Part shown: in pieces, positions 48,353-58,356 of the stretch
Layout of the letters: the number at the start of each line of letters is the position of its first letter
How positions within the stretch are numbered: the first letter of the stretch is position 1
Assembly (NCBI RefSeq): GCF_000173075.1
Contig: NZ_ABVL01000004.1
Location: 459,622-523,621 of the forward strand
Direction: 5' to 3'
Source of the DNA: Chthoniobacter flavus Ellin428
GTDB lineage: Bacteria; Verrucomicrobiota; Verrucomicrobiia; Chthoniobacterales; Chthoniobacteraceae
DNA: 64,000 nt
The notes under the pieces: generated by a model
Told to the model about the DNA's origin: nothing
Database searches by the model: none
Seen by the model: the letters and a program-made list of their open reading frames with translations, nothing else
Position numbers and translations under genes: made by a program

Positions 48353-49909
48353 ATGAACTCATCTGCCGTCCCACCCGCAATTCCGATTGCCTCCGCTGCC
48401 GTCCCCGCCCAATTCACCGGGCGCCTTTGGCCCGCCCTCACCATTGGTCCGATCCTCGTCTGGCTGGCCGATTTTCTTTTCTGGCGCCAGACACCGGGAT
48501 TCACCTTGGGCCTCTATTTCTGCACCGTGGCCCTGGTCGTGTTCGCGCTGCATGCTCGGCCGGGGCAGCGCTGGCGCGCGGGTATCGCCTGCGGCCTCAT
48601 GGGCGGCGCGGCCATGGCGACCGCCTTCGAAACTTCGTTCACCAACACGCTCGTGTTGATCGGCCTGCTCGCGGTGGTCGTGGGCGAGAGCTGCTATCGC
48701 GAAATCGCCGGCACGGCTTGGGCGCGTTGGTCGGAAGCGCTGCTCTCGTGGGTTTGCGCGCCGGGGCGTTGGCCCTGGTTTTTCGGCCGGCTGGGCTCGA
48801 ATGCGCTGGTCAGCGTAGGGATGAGCAAAGCCAGCGGCGACGTGATCGCCCGGGCCTTGCAAGCGATCGCGCCCGCCGCCTGCCTGGGGTTGGTCTTCCT
48901 CATCGTCTTCCAGCTTGGCAACGCCGTCTTCAAGGAGCTTTGCAATCGCGTCTACACCGGCGTGATCGATTGGCTGCAGAATTTCGATCTCTCCTTCGAT
49001 CATCTCCTTTTCTGGTTTGCCCTGAGCACGTTGATGCTGGCGTTCCTGCAGCCGCGCAAAGGCACAGAGAAGCCGCGCATCTGGACGCGGCAATGGTCCC
49101 GCGTCGGGCGTTCGGACCGCACCGTCGCGATCTGGCAGAGCCGCTCGATCCTCTTCGTCATCAACGCGCTCTTCTTCGCGGTCAATACCATCGACGTCTC
49201 GTACCTGTGGTGGCACGCGGAGTTGCCCAAAGGCGTGACCCACAGCGAATTCCTCCACAGCGGCGTGGCCAGTCTCACCTTCGCCGCGCTGCTTTCCGCG
49301 GTAGTGCTGGCGACGTTGTTCCAGCAATCCACCGAGATCACTCGGGCCCGCGGCATCAAGGCGCTCGCGCTGTTTTGGATCGTCCAGAATCTCGTGCTCA
49401 TTGCCGGGGTCTTTCTGCGGCTGAAACTTTACGTCGAGGCCTACGAGCTCTCGACGGCTCGCGTGTATGTCGGGTGCTTCCTGCTGCTCGTGACCGCTGG
49501 CTTCGTCCTGCTCGCGCTGCATGTCGTGCGCGAAGGCAGTCTGAATCGTCTCATCTGGCACAATGCGCTCGCCGTCTTCGTCCTCTTTTACATCCTGCAA
49601 TTTCCGGACGTGGGCGGCTTGGTGGCGCAATTCAATGTGGACCAGTGGCGCAAGGACCGCTCGCGCACGCTCGATTTTGAGTATCTCGAAAACCTCGGGC
49701 CGAGTGGCTGGCCGGCGCTGTGCTCCGTTGCCACGACGGAGGATCGCAGGCGAGGGGACGTGATCGCAGTCCGCCAAATCGTCCTGAAGATCGCCCGGGC
49801 CGAACACGAACGCCTGGCGCATGCCGACTGGCGCTCCTTCGAGATCCGCCGGCGCGCCGCCTCTCAGGCGGTGACGAAGGCTGCGGATCAAATTGCCGCA
49901 CCGCTTTGA
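48353..49909 (+). CDS. Polytopic membrane protein, DUF4173/DUF4153-like
   Basis: A 518-residue protein with about 12 hydrophobic segments (for example PALTIGPILVWLADFLFW, LGLVFLIVFQLGNAVF, YVGCFLLLVTAGFVLLALHV). The region from RSILFVINALFFAVNTIDVS to the end (NALAVFVLFYILQFPDVGGLVA) resembles the DUF4173 pattern. It starts at ATG 48353, 5 bp after the ispH stop, so it may be expressed with it, and is followed after 27 bp by the ferritin-like genes. A cytoplasmic C-terminal tail (TTEDRRRGDVIAVRQ) closes the protein. Function unknown. Confidence 0.7.
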   Translation: MNSSAVPPAIPIASAAVPAQFTGRLWPALTIGPILVWLADFLFWRQTPGFTLGLYFCTVALVVFALHARPGQRWRAGIACGLMGGAAMATAFETSFTNTLVLIGLLAVVVGESCYREIAGTAWARWSEALLSWVCAPGRWPWFFGRLGSNALVSVGMSKASGDVIARALQAIAPAACLGLVFLIVFQLGNAVFKELCNRVYTGVIDWLQNFDLSFDHLLFWFALSTLMLAFLQPRKGTEKPRIWTRQWSRVGRSDRTVAIWQSRSILFVINALFFAVNTIDVSYLWWHAELPKGVTHSEFLHSGVASLTFAALLSAVVLATLFQQSTEITRARGIKALALFWIVQNLVLIAGVFLRLKLYVEAYELSTARVYVGCFLLLVTAGFVLLALHVVREGSLNRLIWHNALAVFVLFYILQFPDVGGLVAQFNVDQWRKDRSRTLDFEYLENLGPSGWPALCSVATTEDRRRGDVIAVRQIVLKIARAEHERLAHADWRSFEIRRRAASQAVTKAADQIAAPL

Positions 49910-49936
49910 CAAGCAACCGGAAACCATCGCCAAACC

Positions 49937-50698
49937 ATGAACTACCAACACTGGATCCAACACTTTCACGCCAACCGCCTCGATCGTCCGGAACCCGATT
50001 GGGAGGCGCCGTTCACCATGCCCGAGGAAAAACGACGACTGCTGGCGCTTTCGCTCGCGGAGTATCAACTCGGCGACGGCGGAGGAGAGTGTTGCCTCGT
50101 CGCCGTGGATGCCGAGAGCTATCGCGGCTCGACGGAGGACGCTCGCCAGGTCGTCGACCTGTGGTTTGCCGAAGAGCACGAGCACTCGCGGCTCCTAGGG
50201 CGGGCGGTCGAGCGCGTGGGCGGAACGTTCGTCACCACGACCTTCGGTTTTGAGCTGTTTTATGCGATCCGCCGGCGGCTCGGCGTGCAGTTTGAGATGC
50301 TCGTGCTGCTCGTCGTCGAGATCGCAAGCACGGGATACTATCGTGTGATTCGACGGCACGTGGGAGATCAGCCGCTTGCCGATATGTGCAAGCTCATCCT
50401 GCGGGATGAAGCTCGGCATATCGACTTTCACCGGGATCGCCTGGCGTTTCGTTATCCGCGTGGTGTGGGGTGGGTTTGGAAGTGGCAGATGCACCTGCTG
50501 GCCGAGGCGTGTGGCTGGTTTCTCTGGCACGGACACGGCCGCGCGCTGGGGGCCTTGGGCGGAACGCGCCCGGAACTCTTCGGGCATATCCGCAGTGGCG
50601 TGGTCAACTTTCTCGCCGAACTGGAGCAATGCCGGGCGAAGGCGGGACGACCGGCGCGTGAGCCTCACGCCAAACAATGGCTTCAAGCGACCTCCTGA
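49937..50698 (+). CDS. Ferritin-like diiron domain protein (first of tandem pair)
   Basis: A 253-residue four-helix-bundle protein. Two ExxH-type metal motifs are clear: WFAEEHEHSRLL and LRDEARHIDFHRD, with a further Glu in LLVVEIASTGYYRVI. It starts MNYQHWIQHFHANRLDRPEP. Together these form a typical non-haem diiron site. Whether it is an oxidase, oxygenase or reductase is unknown. The next gene is a paralogue with the same motif spacing, so a duplication is likely. Start ATG 49937. Confidence 0.78.
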   Translation: MNYQHWIQHFHANRLDRPEPDWEAPFTMPEEKRRLLALSLAEYQLGDGGGECCLVAVDAESYRGSTEDARQVVDLWFAEEHEHSRLLGRAVERVGGTFVTTTFGFELFYAIRRRLGVQFEMLVLLVVEIASTGYYRVIRRHVGDQPLADMCKLILRDEARHIDFHRDRLAFRYPRGVGWVWKWQMHLLAEACGWFLWHGHGRALGALGGTRPELFGHIRSGVVNFLAELEQCRAKAGRPAREPHAKQWLQATS

Positions 50699-50748
50699 TC
50701 GGCCCCTTCACTCGATTCGCGACAACCACTTTTCGAAATCTCATCTCC

Positions 50749-51489
50749 ATGAATTCCACCACCTGGCTGCATTACTATCAACAAAACCGACTCAATCGCC
50801 CGGAACCGCAATGGGATCTCCCGTTGAATGAACACCCGGCCATTGTCGCGGAACTGGCACGCTCACTTTCCCACTTTCAGCTCGGCGAAAGCGGGGAGGG
50901 GACCCATCTCCTGCGCGAGGCGCGGCGGACTCACGCCGACGATCCGGCTTATCAGGAAGCGCTGGTCCTGTTCATCGCGGAAGAACAGGAACACGCGCGT
51001 CTTTTGCAAAAGCTGGTCGAGCGTTACCGCGGACGCTTGGTGAGCCGGCATTGGACGCACACGCTCTTTCGCCTTTTCCGCCGGGCCTTGGGCATGGGCT
51101 TCGAGCTTCAGGTGCTGGTCATCGCCGAACTCATCGGCACGGCGTATTACCGGTTGCTGGAAAATCGCTCGAACGACCCGGTGCTCCGGGAGGTGTGTGA
51201 GTTGGTCCTACGGGATGAAGCGAAGCACATCGCGTTTCACGCCGAGCGGTTTGGCGCGTCGCAGACGACGTGGCTGCCCGTTGAAAGGGCACTTTGGCTG
51301 GCCCAGTTTCAGGCGCTCTTTCTCGCGGCCTTGCAAGTAGCGTGGACGGATCACCACCGGACCTTGCGCACCCTCCGGATCGGCCGCGGCGAATTCCAAC
51401 GCGAGGCGCGACACGAGTGTGTGCAATTCCTCGCCAGCTTCGCCGGGGTAATAACCTCGCGCGGATCCGTTCCTTCGCCGGTGGCTTGA
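50749..51489 (+). CDS. Ferritin-like diiron domain protein (second of tandem pair)
   Basis: A 246-residue paralogue of the previous gene, with the same opening (TTWLHYYQQNRLNRPEP), the metal motifs FIAEEQEHARLL and LRDEAKHIAFHAE, and Glu in VIAELIGTAYYRLL. The arms of the diiron site are conserved while the helices between have diverged, so the two copies are old or have different substrates. The ATG at 50749 is chosen over an upstream in-frame ATG at 50677 that lies inside the previous gene. Its stop is 11 bp before the convergent zinc-ribbon gene. Confidence 0.78.
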   Translation: MNSTTWLHYYQQNRLNRPEPQWDLPLNEHPAIVAELARSLSHFQLGESGEGTHLLREARRTHADDPAYQEALVLFIAEEQEHARLLQKLVERYRGRLVSRHWTHTLFRLFRRALGMGFELQVLVIAELIGTAYYRLLENRSNDPVLREVCELVLRDEAKHIAFHAERFGASQTTWLPVERALWLAQFQALFLAALQVAWTDHHRTLRTLRIGRGEFQREARHECVQFLASFAGVITSRGSVPSPVA

Positions 51490-51499
51490 GACCTTTAAA

Positions 51500-51955
51500 T
51501 CACGGAACCTTCGCGCCCTTGCTCCAGTTCAGGGCGTCGAGTTCGGGTTCGGGTTTGGTTTCGTCCGGCCAGGTGAAATGGCAGGACTCACAATAGTATT
51601 CCCGCGCGATCACGCCGGTCGCAGCCAGAGCTGCCGGCAGGGCTCCCATGATGGTGCGGCGGGAGAACTGCGGAAATTCGATTCGGGAAGAGCCACATTC
51701 CGGGCAGCGAATGATCTGGCTGAGCGCCGGTTCGGTGCCTTTCCACTCCTCGAGCAGGGTCAGGGCGCGGCTTTCCTCGGCGGAATGCACCCGGACGCGC
51801 ATGTGGGCCCGGGGATTCAGGTTCCAGAGCTTCCACTTCTGCTCCTGGGATTCGTCGTAGACTTCAGCGGCGAGTCCGGTCTCACGCAGGCGGGTGGCGA
51901 TTTTGTCGGCGGGGGCGCGTTCATTGAACGTGGCGACGGTAATGAGCTGTTCCAT
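51500..51955 (-). CDS. DUF2007-like protein with zinc ribbon
   Basis: A 151-residue protein starting at ATG 51955. The N-terminal about 70 residues (EQLITVATFNERAPADKIAT) match the small ferredoxin-like DUF2007 fold, thought to sense or bind a ligand. A C-terminal Cys4 zinc ribbon is formed by RCPECGSSRIEF and EYYCESCHFTW. It stands alone between convergent and divergent neighbours. Function unknown. Confidence 0.72.
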   Translation of the reverse strand: MEQLITVATFNERAPADKIATRLRETGLAAEVYDESQEQKWKLWNLNPRAHMRVRVHSAEESRALTLLEEWKGTEPALSQIIRCPECGSSRIEFPQFSRRTIMGALPAALAATGVIAREYYCESCHFTWPDETKPEPELDALNWSKGAKVP

Positions 51956-52205
51956 AAGTATTCGGTAGAAATTCGGATGTGCTCGCCCTGATGTCCGTAT
52001 GAAAAATGGACACCCGTTTGGCCTTTTTCGCAAGTGATTCCCGACCGGCGTCTCTCCCCGGTTTGGAGATTGTAGCGAAAATTGGACAAAAGGGATTCCT
52101 CCCTTTGGCCCACTCTGAAGACTGTGTCTCTAAGCTTGCGCGACCAAGTGGGGTTGTGAATGGTGCCAAGTCTTCCCCAGAGCAAGTGTCCCCTATCCCC
52201 ACTCC

Positions 52206-53627
52206 ATGAATTATTCGTATCGATCCTCCCGTCGTTCCTTCCTCAAAGGACTCACCGCCACCACCGCTGGTGGCATTATCCTCCCGAATATCCTCATCCA
52301 CGCCGATGACACGCCCGCGAGCCGCAAGCTGGCCGTGGCGGCGATCGGCTGCGGTGGCAAGGGCGCTTCGGACCTGGAGGGATCTTCCAAAGGGAACGAA
52401 GTGGTGGCGCTGTGCGACGTCGACGAGAACAATCTCAAGAAAGCCGCGGCGAAATACCCGAACGCCAAGCTCTTCCGCGACTTCCGCAAGATGTTCGACG
52501 AGGTGAAAGAGATCGAAGCCGTCACCGTGTCGATTCCCGACCACGCCCACTATCCGGCGGCCATGCACGCCATCGGCCTCGGCAAGCACGTCTGCGTCCA
52601 GAAGCCGCTCGTGAACACCCTCTGGGAAGCCCGCGAATTGCACAAGGCGGCCAAGAAAAAGGGCGTCATCACCCAGATGGGCAACCAAGGCCATACCTAC
52701 GACGACAACCGCGTGGTCAAGGAATGGATCGCCGCCGGGGTCATCGGCAAGGTCAAGGAAGTCCACGTGTGGACGAACCGCCCGATCTGGCCGCAGGGCA
52801 AAGCCGTTTCCTTCCAGCCCGGCGAAGTGCCGGCCACGCTCGATTGGGAACAGTGGCTCGCCGCGACGCCCGATCATCCGTATTCCCCGGGCATTCATCC
52901 CTTCAAGTGGCGCGGCTTCCTCGAGTGGGGCGCCGGCGCCTTTGGCGACATGGGCTGCCACCTCATCGATGCCGCCTCGTGGGCGCTCGATCTCGGCGTG
53001 CCGCGTTACGCCACGGCGACGCAGGTCGATGACCTCACCGATATCGCCTGGCCGACGGGCTCGATCGTGAAGATGGAATTCCCGAATGTGAAGGGCCACG
53101 GCGACGTGACGCTGACCTGGTACGAAGGCAAGAAGCCCGATGGCACCCCGTATGTGCCGGAATTCCCGTCGCAGATCGACCTCGCCGAGGCCTTTGCCGA
53201 CAAGGATCCGAAGAAGAATGGCAAGACCTCGCCCGGCGGCTGGTTCATCGTTGGCAGCGAAGGCATCATCTTCAACAAGAACGACCAGGCCAAGGATCCG
53301 CAGATCTGGCCGAAGTCCCGCCGCGAAGCCATCATGGCCAGCCCGGTGCCGAAGACCCTCGAGCGCAGCCCGAAGGCCGGCAACCCGCAGGAAGAATGGA
53401 CGTTGGCGATCAAGAACGGGAAGCCGTTCCCGTTCATGTCGCAGTTCGACTATTCCGTGCCGCTCACCGAGCTCACGCTCGTCGGCGGGCTTTCCATGCA
53501 TTTCGCCGGCAAGCGGATCGAGTGGGACCAGAAGAAGCTCGAAGTGGTCGGCATGCCCGAGGCGCAGAAGTTCATCAAGCGCGCTGCTTATCGCAAGGGC
53601 TGGGAGTACTCCGCCGACAAGATCTAG
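52206..53627 (+). CDS. Tat-exported Gfo/Idh/MocA family oxidoreductase
   Basis: A 473-residue NAD(P)-dependent dehydrogenase. A twin-arginine signal opens the protein (SSRRSFLKGLTATTAGG). The Rossmann part follows (LAVAAIGCGGKGASDLEGSS, VVALCDVDENNLKKA), then the conserved GKHVCVQKPLVNTLWEA Lys-Pro and the C-terminal Gfo/Idh/MocA sheet (GAGAFGDMGCHLIDAASWAL). Such Tat-exported members are very common in Verrucomicrobiota and Planctomycetota and act on sugars or sugar derivatives; the substrate is unknown. Codon use here is more GC3-rich with strong bias, suggesting high expression. Confidence 0.93.
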   Translation: MNYSYRSSRRSFLKGLTATTAGGIILPNILIHADDTPASRKLAVAAIGCGGKGASDLEGSSKGNEVVALCDVDENNLKKAAAKYPNAKLFRDFRKMFDEVKEIEAVTVSIPDHAHYPAAMHAIGLGKHVCVQKPLVNTLWEARELHKAAKKKGVITQMGNQGHTYDDNRVVKEWIAAGVIGKVKEVHVWTNRPIWPQGKAVSFQPGEVPATLDWEQWLAATPDHPYSPGIHPFKWRGFLEWGAGAFGDMGCHLIDAASWALDLGVPRYATATQVDDLTDIAWPTGSIVKMEFPNVKGHGDVTLTWYEGKKPDGTPYVPEFPSQIDLAEAFADKDPKKNGKTSPGGWFIVGSEGIIFNKNDQAKDPQIWPKSRREAIMASPVPKTLERSPKAGNPQEEWTLAIKNGKPFPFMSQFDYSVPLTELTLVGGLSMHFAGKRIEWDQKKLEVVGMPEAQKFIKRAAYRKGWEYSADKI

Positions 53628-53671
53628 GGGAAAGGGGCTTTCCGCCCCTGCCTCGTATCCTCTCTCCTATT

Positions 53672-53705
53672 CTTTCCCATTCCTCCTATACGAGGAATGG
53701 GAAAG
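53672..53705 (+). terminator. Strong 14-bp hairpin after the Gfo/Idh/MocA gene
   Basis: CTTTCCCATTCCTC (53672-53685), six-base loop, and its exact reverse complement GAGGAATGGGAAAG (53692-53705), 45 bp after the stop. It lacks a T-run on the + strand, so it may act as a terminator in either direction or protect the mRNA end. Confidence 0.6.
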
Positions 53706-53739
53706 ATGAGAGTAGTGAGGCCGATTCAAGTCCACGACC

Positions 53740-54114
53740 ATGTCCAGAGCCTCCAACGTTCTCGGCCAGCCGCTGCAGCCCTGCAGCTTCGATCCGCTTA
53801 CCGGTTTTTATCGCGATGGCTGCTGCCATACGGGGCCCGGTGATCATGGATTGCACACCGTGTGCACGGTCATGAATGAGGAGTTCCTCGAGTTCTCCCA
53901 GGCTGCCGGGAACGATCTCTCCACGCCGGTGCCGGAGTATGGTTTCCCCGGCTTGAAGCCCGGCGATCGCTGGTGCCTGTGCGTGACGCGTTGGTCGGAA
54001 GCCTTCGAGGCTGGCTGCGCTCCGCAAGTCGTGTTGGCCTCCACGCACATTTCCGCGCTGGAGTTTGTGTCGCTGGAGGATCTGCAGCGCTACGCGGTGG
54101 ATTCGGCGGTGTAG
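53740..54114 (+). CDS. DUF2237 family protein
   Basis: A 124-residue protein matching DUF2237: NVLGQPLQPCSFDPLTGFYR, DGCCHTGPGDHGLHTVCTVM, YGFPGLKPGDRWCLCVTRW, APQVVLASTHISALEFV. The conserved Cys-Cys and His residues could bind a metal. Function is unknown in the family. Start ATG 53740. It is on the opposite strand to nrdA, with a repeat element between. Confidence 0.9.
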   Translation: MSRASNVLGQPLQPCSFDPLTGFYRDGCCHTGPGDHGLHTVCTVMNEEFLEFSQAAGNDLSTPVPEYGFPGLKPGDRWCLCVTRWSEAFEAGCAPQVVLASTHISALEFVSLEDLQRYAVDSAV

Positions 54115-54148
54115 GGCGCTTTTGGGGAAGAATTTTCGAATCAGAGTT

Positions 54149-54435
54149 GGAGGGCACCGCTCTGTCGGTGCCTTGTCCCGGAGGGACAAAGGACATTAGC
54201 CGGGGGTAAAGCGAGCTTGCGAGCGACACCCCCGGATATAGTCCCTAACACGGATGCGCCCCGGAGGTGGCGCCGGAGTTCTACGTCAGCGGGAGGTCCA
54301 CCGCCCCTCCGGGGCGAGCCCGTGAGGGGATGGAGATCCGGTGGCTACGCTCGTTCGCCAAAGGCTCACGGGCTTGCACACCGGCTAAAATCCGTTGTCC
54401 CTTCGGGACAAGGCACCGACGGAGCGGTGCCCTCC
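54149..54435. repeat. Palindromic element with 41-bp arms between DUF2237 gene and nrdA
   Basis: The arm GGAGGGCACCGCTCTGTCGG continuing to GACAA (54149-54189) matches the reverse complement of 54395-54435 with only two mismatches. The arms themselves hold small hairpins (GGCACCG/CGGTGCC, TTGTCCC/GGGACAA). The 205 bp between contain further GC-rich pairs such as CCCCTCCGGGG and GAGCCCGTGAG/CTCACGGGC. No protein is encoded. This is a mobile palindromic intergenic repeat type; the right end is 41 bp from the nrdA stop. Confidence 0.85.
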
Positions 54436-54476
54436 AGGGTCTTATCTGTTTTCCGAGGCTTTCTCGTGCGATGCCC

Positions 54477-57328
54477 CTACTGGCAAGCCTCGCACGTCCC
54501 ACCGTTGCGCATGGCTTCGATGGAACACGACTGCTTTTCCTCGGCGCTGTATTCGCGCTTCGGTTCGGGAGCAGTGGTGGCGCGGCGGTCCCGGTTCGAG
54601 CTGTCGATGGCGCTCTTGTTCAGCGTGCGGAGATAATACGTCGTCTTGAGACCGCGCTCCCATGCTTCGCGATACATGAAACTCGCGGTGCGGGCGTCGC
54701 TCTCGGCCAGCCAGAGGTTCGTGCTCTGCGCCTGGTCGATCCACTTCTGCCGGGCGGCGGCGCATTGCAGAATCCAGGTCGGCGCGATTTCGAAGGCCGT
54801 CTTGTAGAGCCGCTTGAGCTCGGCGGGCACGCGATCGATCTGCTGCACACTGCCGTCGAAGTACTTCAGGTCGGCGAGCATCTCTTCATCCCACAGCCCA
54901 CGATTCTGCAGCTCGCGCAGCAGGTGATCGTTGGTGCGGATGAACTCGCCGCTCATGTTCGACTTCGTGTGGATGTGCTTGTAGGTCGGCTCGATGCACG
55001 GCGTGCACCGAGGATATTCGAAATCGTGGCCGTGGGCGCGATGGCCAGGCAGTTCGAATTGCGCATGCCCTGCTGGGCGATCTTTTGGCGCAGCGCGGTC
55101 CAATCGAGTCGGGAAGTGCGATCGACCATGAGCGGCACGCCACGCTGCTGCTCCAGGTGCGCCAGCGTATCGAGCGGCATGAGCCCGCGATCCCACTTCG
55201 AGCCCGCGTAGGTCTGGTAACGGCCCCGTTCCGCCGCGAGATCGCTGCTCGCTTCGTAAGCGTAATAAGCGATGGCCTCGAGCGCTTCGTCGTTGAAGGC
55301 CACGGCCTCCGGCGTGTCGAAGGCAATGCCCTTGTCATAGAGCGCATCCTGCAGGCCCATGAGCCCGAGCCCCACCGGACGATGCCGCAGGTTGGCATTC
55401 GCCGCTGCATCGACCGGGTAGAAATTGATGTCGATGACGTTATCGAGCATGCGCATGAGCACCGTAATGGTGGCGCGCAGGCGATCGTGATCGAGCGCCC
55501 CGTCCTCGCGCAGATGCGCGGCGAGATTGATCGAAGCGAGGTTGCACACCGCCACTTCGTCGCTGCTCGTGTTGAGGGTGATCTCGGTGCAGAGATTCGA
55601 GTTATGAATCACCCCGGTGTGATCCTGCGGGCTGCGCAGATTGCACGGGTCCTTGAAGGTCATCCACGGATGCCCCGTTTCGAAGAGCATCTCCAGCATG
55701 CGCTTCCAGAGGGCAAGCACGCGCACCTTGCGCGACCACAGCTTGCCCTCGGCAGCGAGCGCCTCGTACTGCAGGTAGCGCTCCTCGAAGGCGCGCCCGC
55801 TCAGCTCCGGCAGATCGGGCGTTTCACTCGTGCGGAAGAGCGACCACGTGGCCTCCTTGGTCAGCGTGCCGTCGGAGATCGCCTTGAGGCGCTTCATGAA
55901 CAGATCGGGAATCCAGTGCGCCGTGTTCATGTTGTGCGTGCGGCGGCGGTCGTCGCCGGTTTCCTTGCGCAGGTCGAGGAAGTCCTCGATATCCGCGTGC
56001 CAGAGTTCCAGGTAGCTGCAGAGCGCTCCGGGACGCTTGCCGCCCTGGTTCACCGCGATGGCGATGTCGTTGCTGACCTTGAGGAAGGGGATCACGCCCG
56101 AGCTCTCGCCGTTCGTGCCGTGAATGTGCGCACCCGCTCCGCGGATCGCCGTCCACGAGCAACCAAGCCCGCCCGCCCATTTCGAGAGATGCGAGAAGCG
56201 GCGCCAGGTCTCGGTGATCTCCTCGATGGAGTCGCCGCAGTAGAGCAGGTAGCAGCTCGAGAGCTGCGGGTGCATCGTGCCGGCATTGAAGAGCGTGGGC
56301 GTGGACGAGCACGCCCGGCGCGATTTGTAGATGCCGTAGAATTGCCCGGCGCGTTCTTCGCGTTCCGGCTCCTGCACGGAAAGGCCCATGGCCACGCGCA
56401 TCCAGAAAACCTGCGGCGCTTCCATGCGCTGCTTGCGGCCAGTCACGGAATCGTGGGTGTGGATGAGGTAGCGATCGTACAGCGTCTGGATGCCGAGGAA
56501 GTCGAACTGCAGATCGGCAAAGGGATCGAGCGCCGTGGCCAGTTTCTTGAGATCGAATTCCGCGAGGCGTGGCTCGAGGCGGCCCAGGGCGATGCCGCGC
56601 GGGATGTATTCGAGGAAGGCCTTGCGATGCGCTTCCTTCAAGGCTTGCGGGCCATCGGCCACTTTCCACGGCAACGTCTCTTCGTAGATGTAGCTGAGCA
56701 AAATGCGCGCGGCGAAAAAGCGGGCGTCGGCGTCGACATCGAGCAGCGACTTCGCATTGAGCACGATGGTATCGCGGCGTTCCACCGGGGTGAGGCTGAT
56801 CGACGTGCTGCGTAGCAGGCGCGCCAGCAGGTCGTCGTCGTTGAGCGTCACCTTCAGGCCGATCTTGGCGAAGGAAATGCGCGCACGGATGTCGCCGAGT
56901 TGCTCGCGCGTGGCGAGTTCGAGCTGCTGGCCATCGTCCTCGATGACCGGGCCGATGCCGTGCTCGCGTTCCGCGGCGCGGCGCGCGCGATACTTGCCGT
57001 AGACCAGAGCCACCTTCGCGTGGCCGAGATCGATGAGCGTCTCCTCGACCATATCCTGCAGTTGCTCGATATGGACAAAGCTCGGACGTTCACGGCGCAG
57101 GCGATATTCGATCTCTGCCTGCACCTGCACGCCGATCTGGTCATCCTGTCCTTCGACAAAGCAGGCCGCGGAGACCGCCTTGGCGATTTTGTGTCCGAGC
57201 CACGGCACCACGCGCGGTTTGCCCGAGGTGTCGCCGGGTAAATCACGACGGATCACTTGCGGGAACTCCGGGGTGCTGACCGCGGGCAAATCGTTGCGCA
57301 GGACGAAAGGAGCGTTGCTGGTGTTCAT
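54477..57328 (-). CDS. nrdA: Class I ribonucleoside-diphosphate reductase alpha subunit (one frameshift)
   Basis: About 950 residues from ATG 57328. An N-terminal ATP-cone-type allosteric region is followed by the catalytic barrel. Active-site residues: Cys in QLSSCYLLYCGDS, the N-x-C-x-E set in HNSNLCTEITLNTS, the partner Cys in EVAVCNLASINL, and the C-terminal CEACQ redox pair. The main frame runs to about 55008 (SNCLAIAPTATISNILG); the rest (CIEPTYKHIHTKSNMSGEF to the end) is in another frame. One missing base at about 55008 explains it. It follows dcd on the same strand and lies under a cobalamin riboswitch. The beta subunit gene nrdB is not in the window. Confidence 0.9.
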
Positions 57329-57664
57329 GGCGTGGGTTTCTAGCTGGGCGATGACGAAGAAGTTCCCGCAGGTGGCCTGCCTGAGTCCAAAAGGACGAGG
57401 CTGGCCGCGCACGGGAGGGGATTATACGTTAGGGGGGAGCTGGGGTGGCAATGCGGTTTGCGGACGAAATTTGCATATGGAACGCCCAAAGAGCGTTCCA
57501 CGGCGCGCGCCCTCAACAGGGCGCTCGGGACTCAGGAAACCCGCGGTCGCGAAGCGTAAACTGGTGGATGGCTGAAGCGCGGCTCGCCCGTCCTCCGACC
57601 ACCGCGAGTCCCTTCCGCCGCCTTGGCTATCCCCGCCAATTGAAGCTGTGCGCACGGCGGTCAT
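57329..57664 (-). other. dcd-nrdA intergenic region with hairpin, no gene seen
   Basis: These 336 bases have no convincing gene. A hairpin GGAACGC-N7-GCGTTCC lies at 57479-57499, and a GCGCCCTC/GAGGGCGC-like pair follows. They could be a transcriptional pause or a promoter for nrdA. If dcd and nrdA are one operon, this gap is long. Confidence 0.4.
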
Positions 57665-58234
57665 TTACATCCTCGGAACGGTGATCCCGCGTTGCGATTG
57701 ATACTTGCCGCTGCGTTCCCGGTAGCTCGTTTCGCACGGCTCGGCGGCCGCGAGGAAGACGACTTGCGCGAGGCCTTCGCCGGCGTATATGCGGGCGGGC
57801 AGGGGAGTGGTGTTCGAAATCTCCAGCGTCACGTGACCTTCCCATTCGGGCTCGAAGGGGGTGACGTTCACGATGATGCCGCAGCGGGCGTAGGTGCTCT
57901 TGCCCACGCAGAGGGTGAGCACGTCGCGCGGGATGCGGAAATATTCCACGCTGCGCGCCAGGGCGAAGGAATTCGGCGGCACCAGGCAGGACTCGCCCTG
58001 GATGTCGACGAACGAGCGAGCGTCGAAGGCCTTCGGGTCGACGACGGCGTTGTAGACGTTGGTGAAGACCTTGAACTCATCAGCCACGCGCAGGTCATAG
58101 CCGTAGCTCGAGAGGCCGTAGCTGATGATCGGGGCTCCGTTGTCTTTCTTCCGCACGAGTGATTCCTCGAAGGGTTCGATCATCCCGTGCTCTTTCGCCA
58201 TGCGGCGAATCCAGTGGTCGGCGTGCACGCTCAT
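57665..58234 (-). CDS. dcd: dCTP deaminase
   Basis: A 189-residue trimeric enzyme making dUTP from dCTP, feeding dTTP synthesis. Family blocks: [55 protein letters not shown], and [20 protein letters not shown] with catalytic Glu, then GLAQVVFL. Start is ATG 58234. It is the first gene after the cobalamin riboswitch and its terminator (58357-58404), 120 bp upstream, which links it to nrdA in nucleotide supply. Confidence 0.95.
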   Translation of the reverse strand: MSVHADHWIRRMAKEHGMIEPFEESLVRKKDNGAPIISYGLSSYGYDLRVADEFKVFTNVYNAVVDPKAFDARSFVDIQGESCLVPPNSFALARSVEYFRIPRDVLTLCVGKSTYARCGIIVNVTPFEPEWEGHVTLEISNTTPLPARIYAGEGLAQVVFLAAAEPCETSYRERSGKYQSQRGITVPRM

Positions 58235-58356
58235 TTCAGCTCAGGGCAAGGAAAGCCATGGATGACGCATTTGCCCCGCGGTGGCGCGGGTGATTGAGAC
58301 GGAAGATGATACGCATGAGTGATGGGATTTTTCCCCGGAGGGAATTGGAAATGGAC

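Noticed and set aside
48359..50185. 608-codon minus-strand frame
   Set aside because: Antisense to the DUF4173-like and ferritin-like genes, which have clear motifs; its translation is low-complexity charged sequence with no family resemblance.
51921..53501. 526-codon minus-strand frame opposite the Gfo/Idh/MocA gene
   Set aside because: Shadow of a strongly biased real gene; no recognisable domain.
54477..57328. nrdA as a B12-dependent class II reductase
   Set aside because: The ATP-cone, class I active-site set and C-terminal CEACQ fit class I; no B12-binding features are seen. This also makes sense of the riboswitch.
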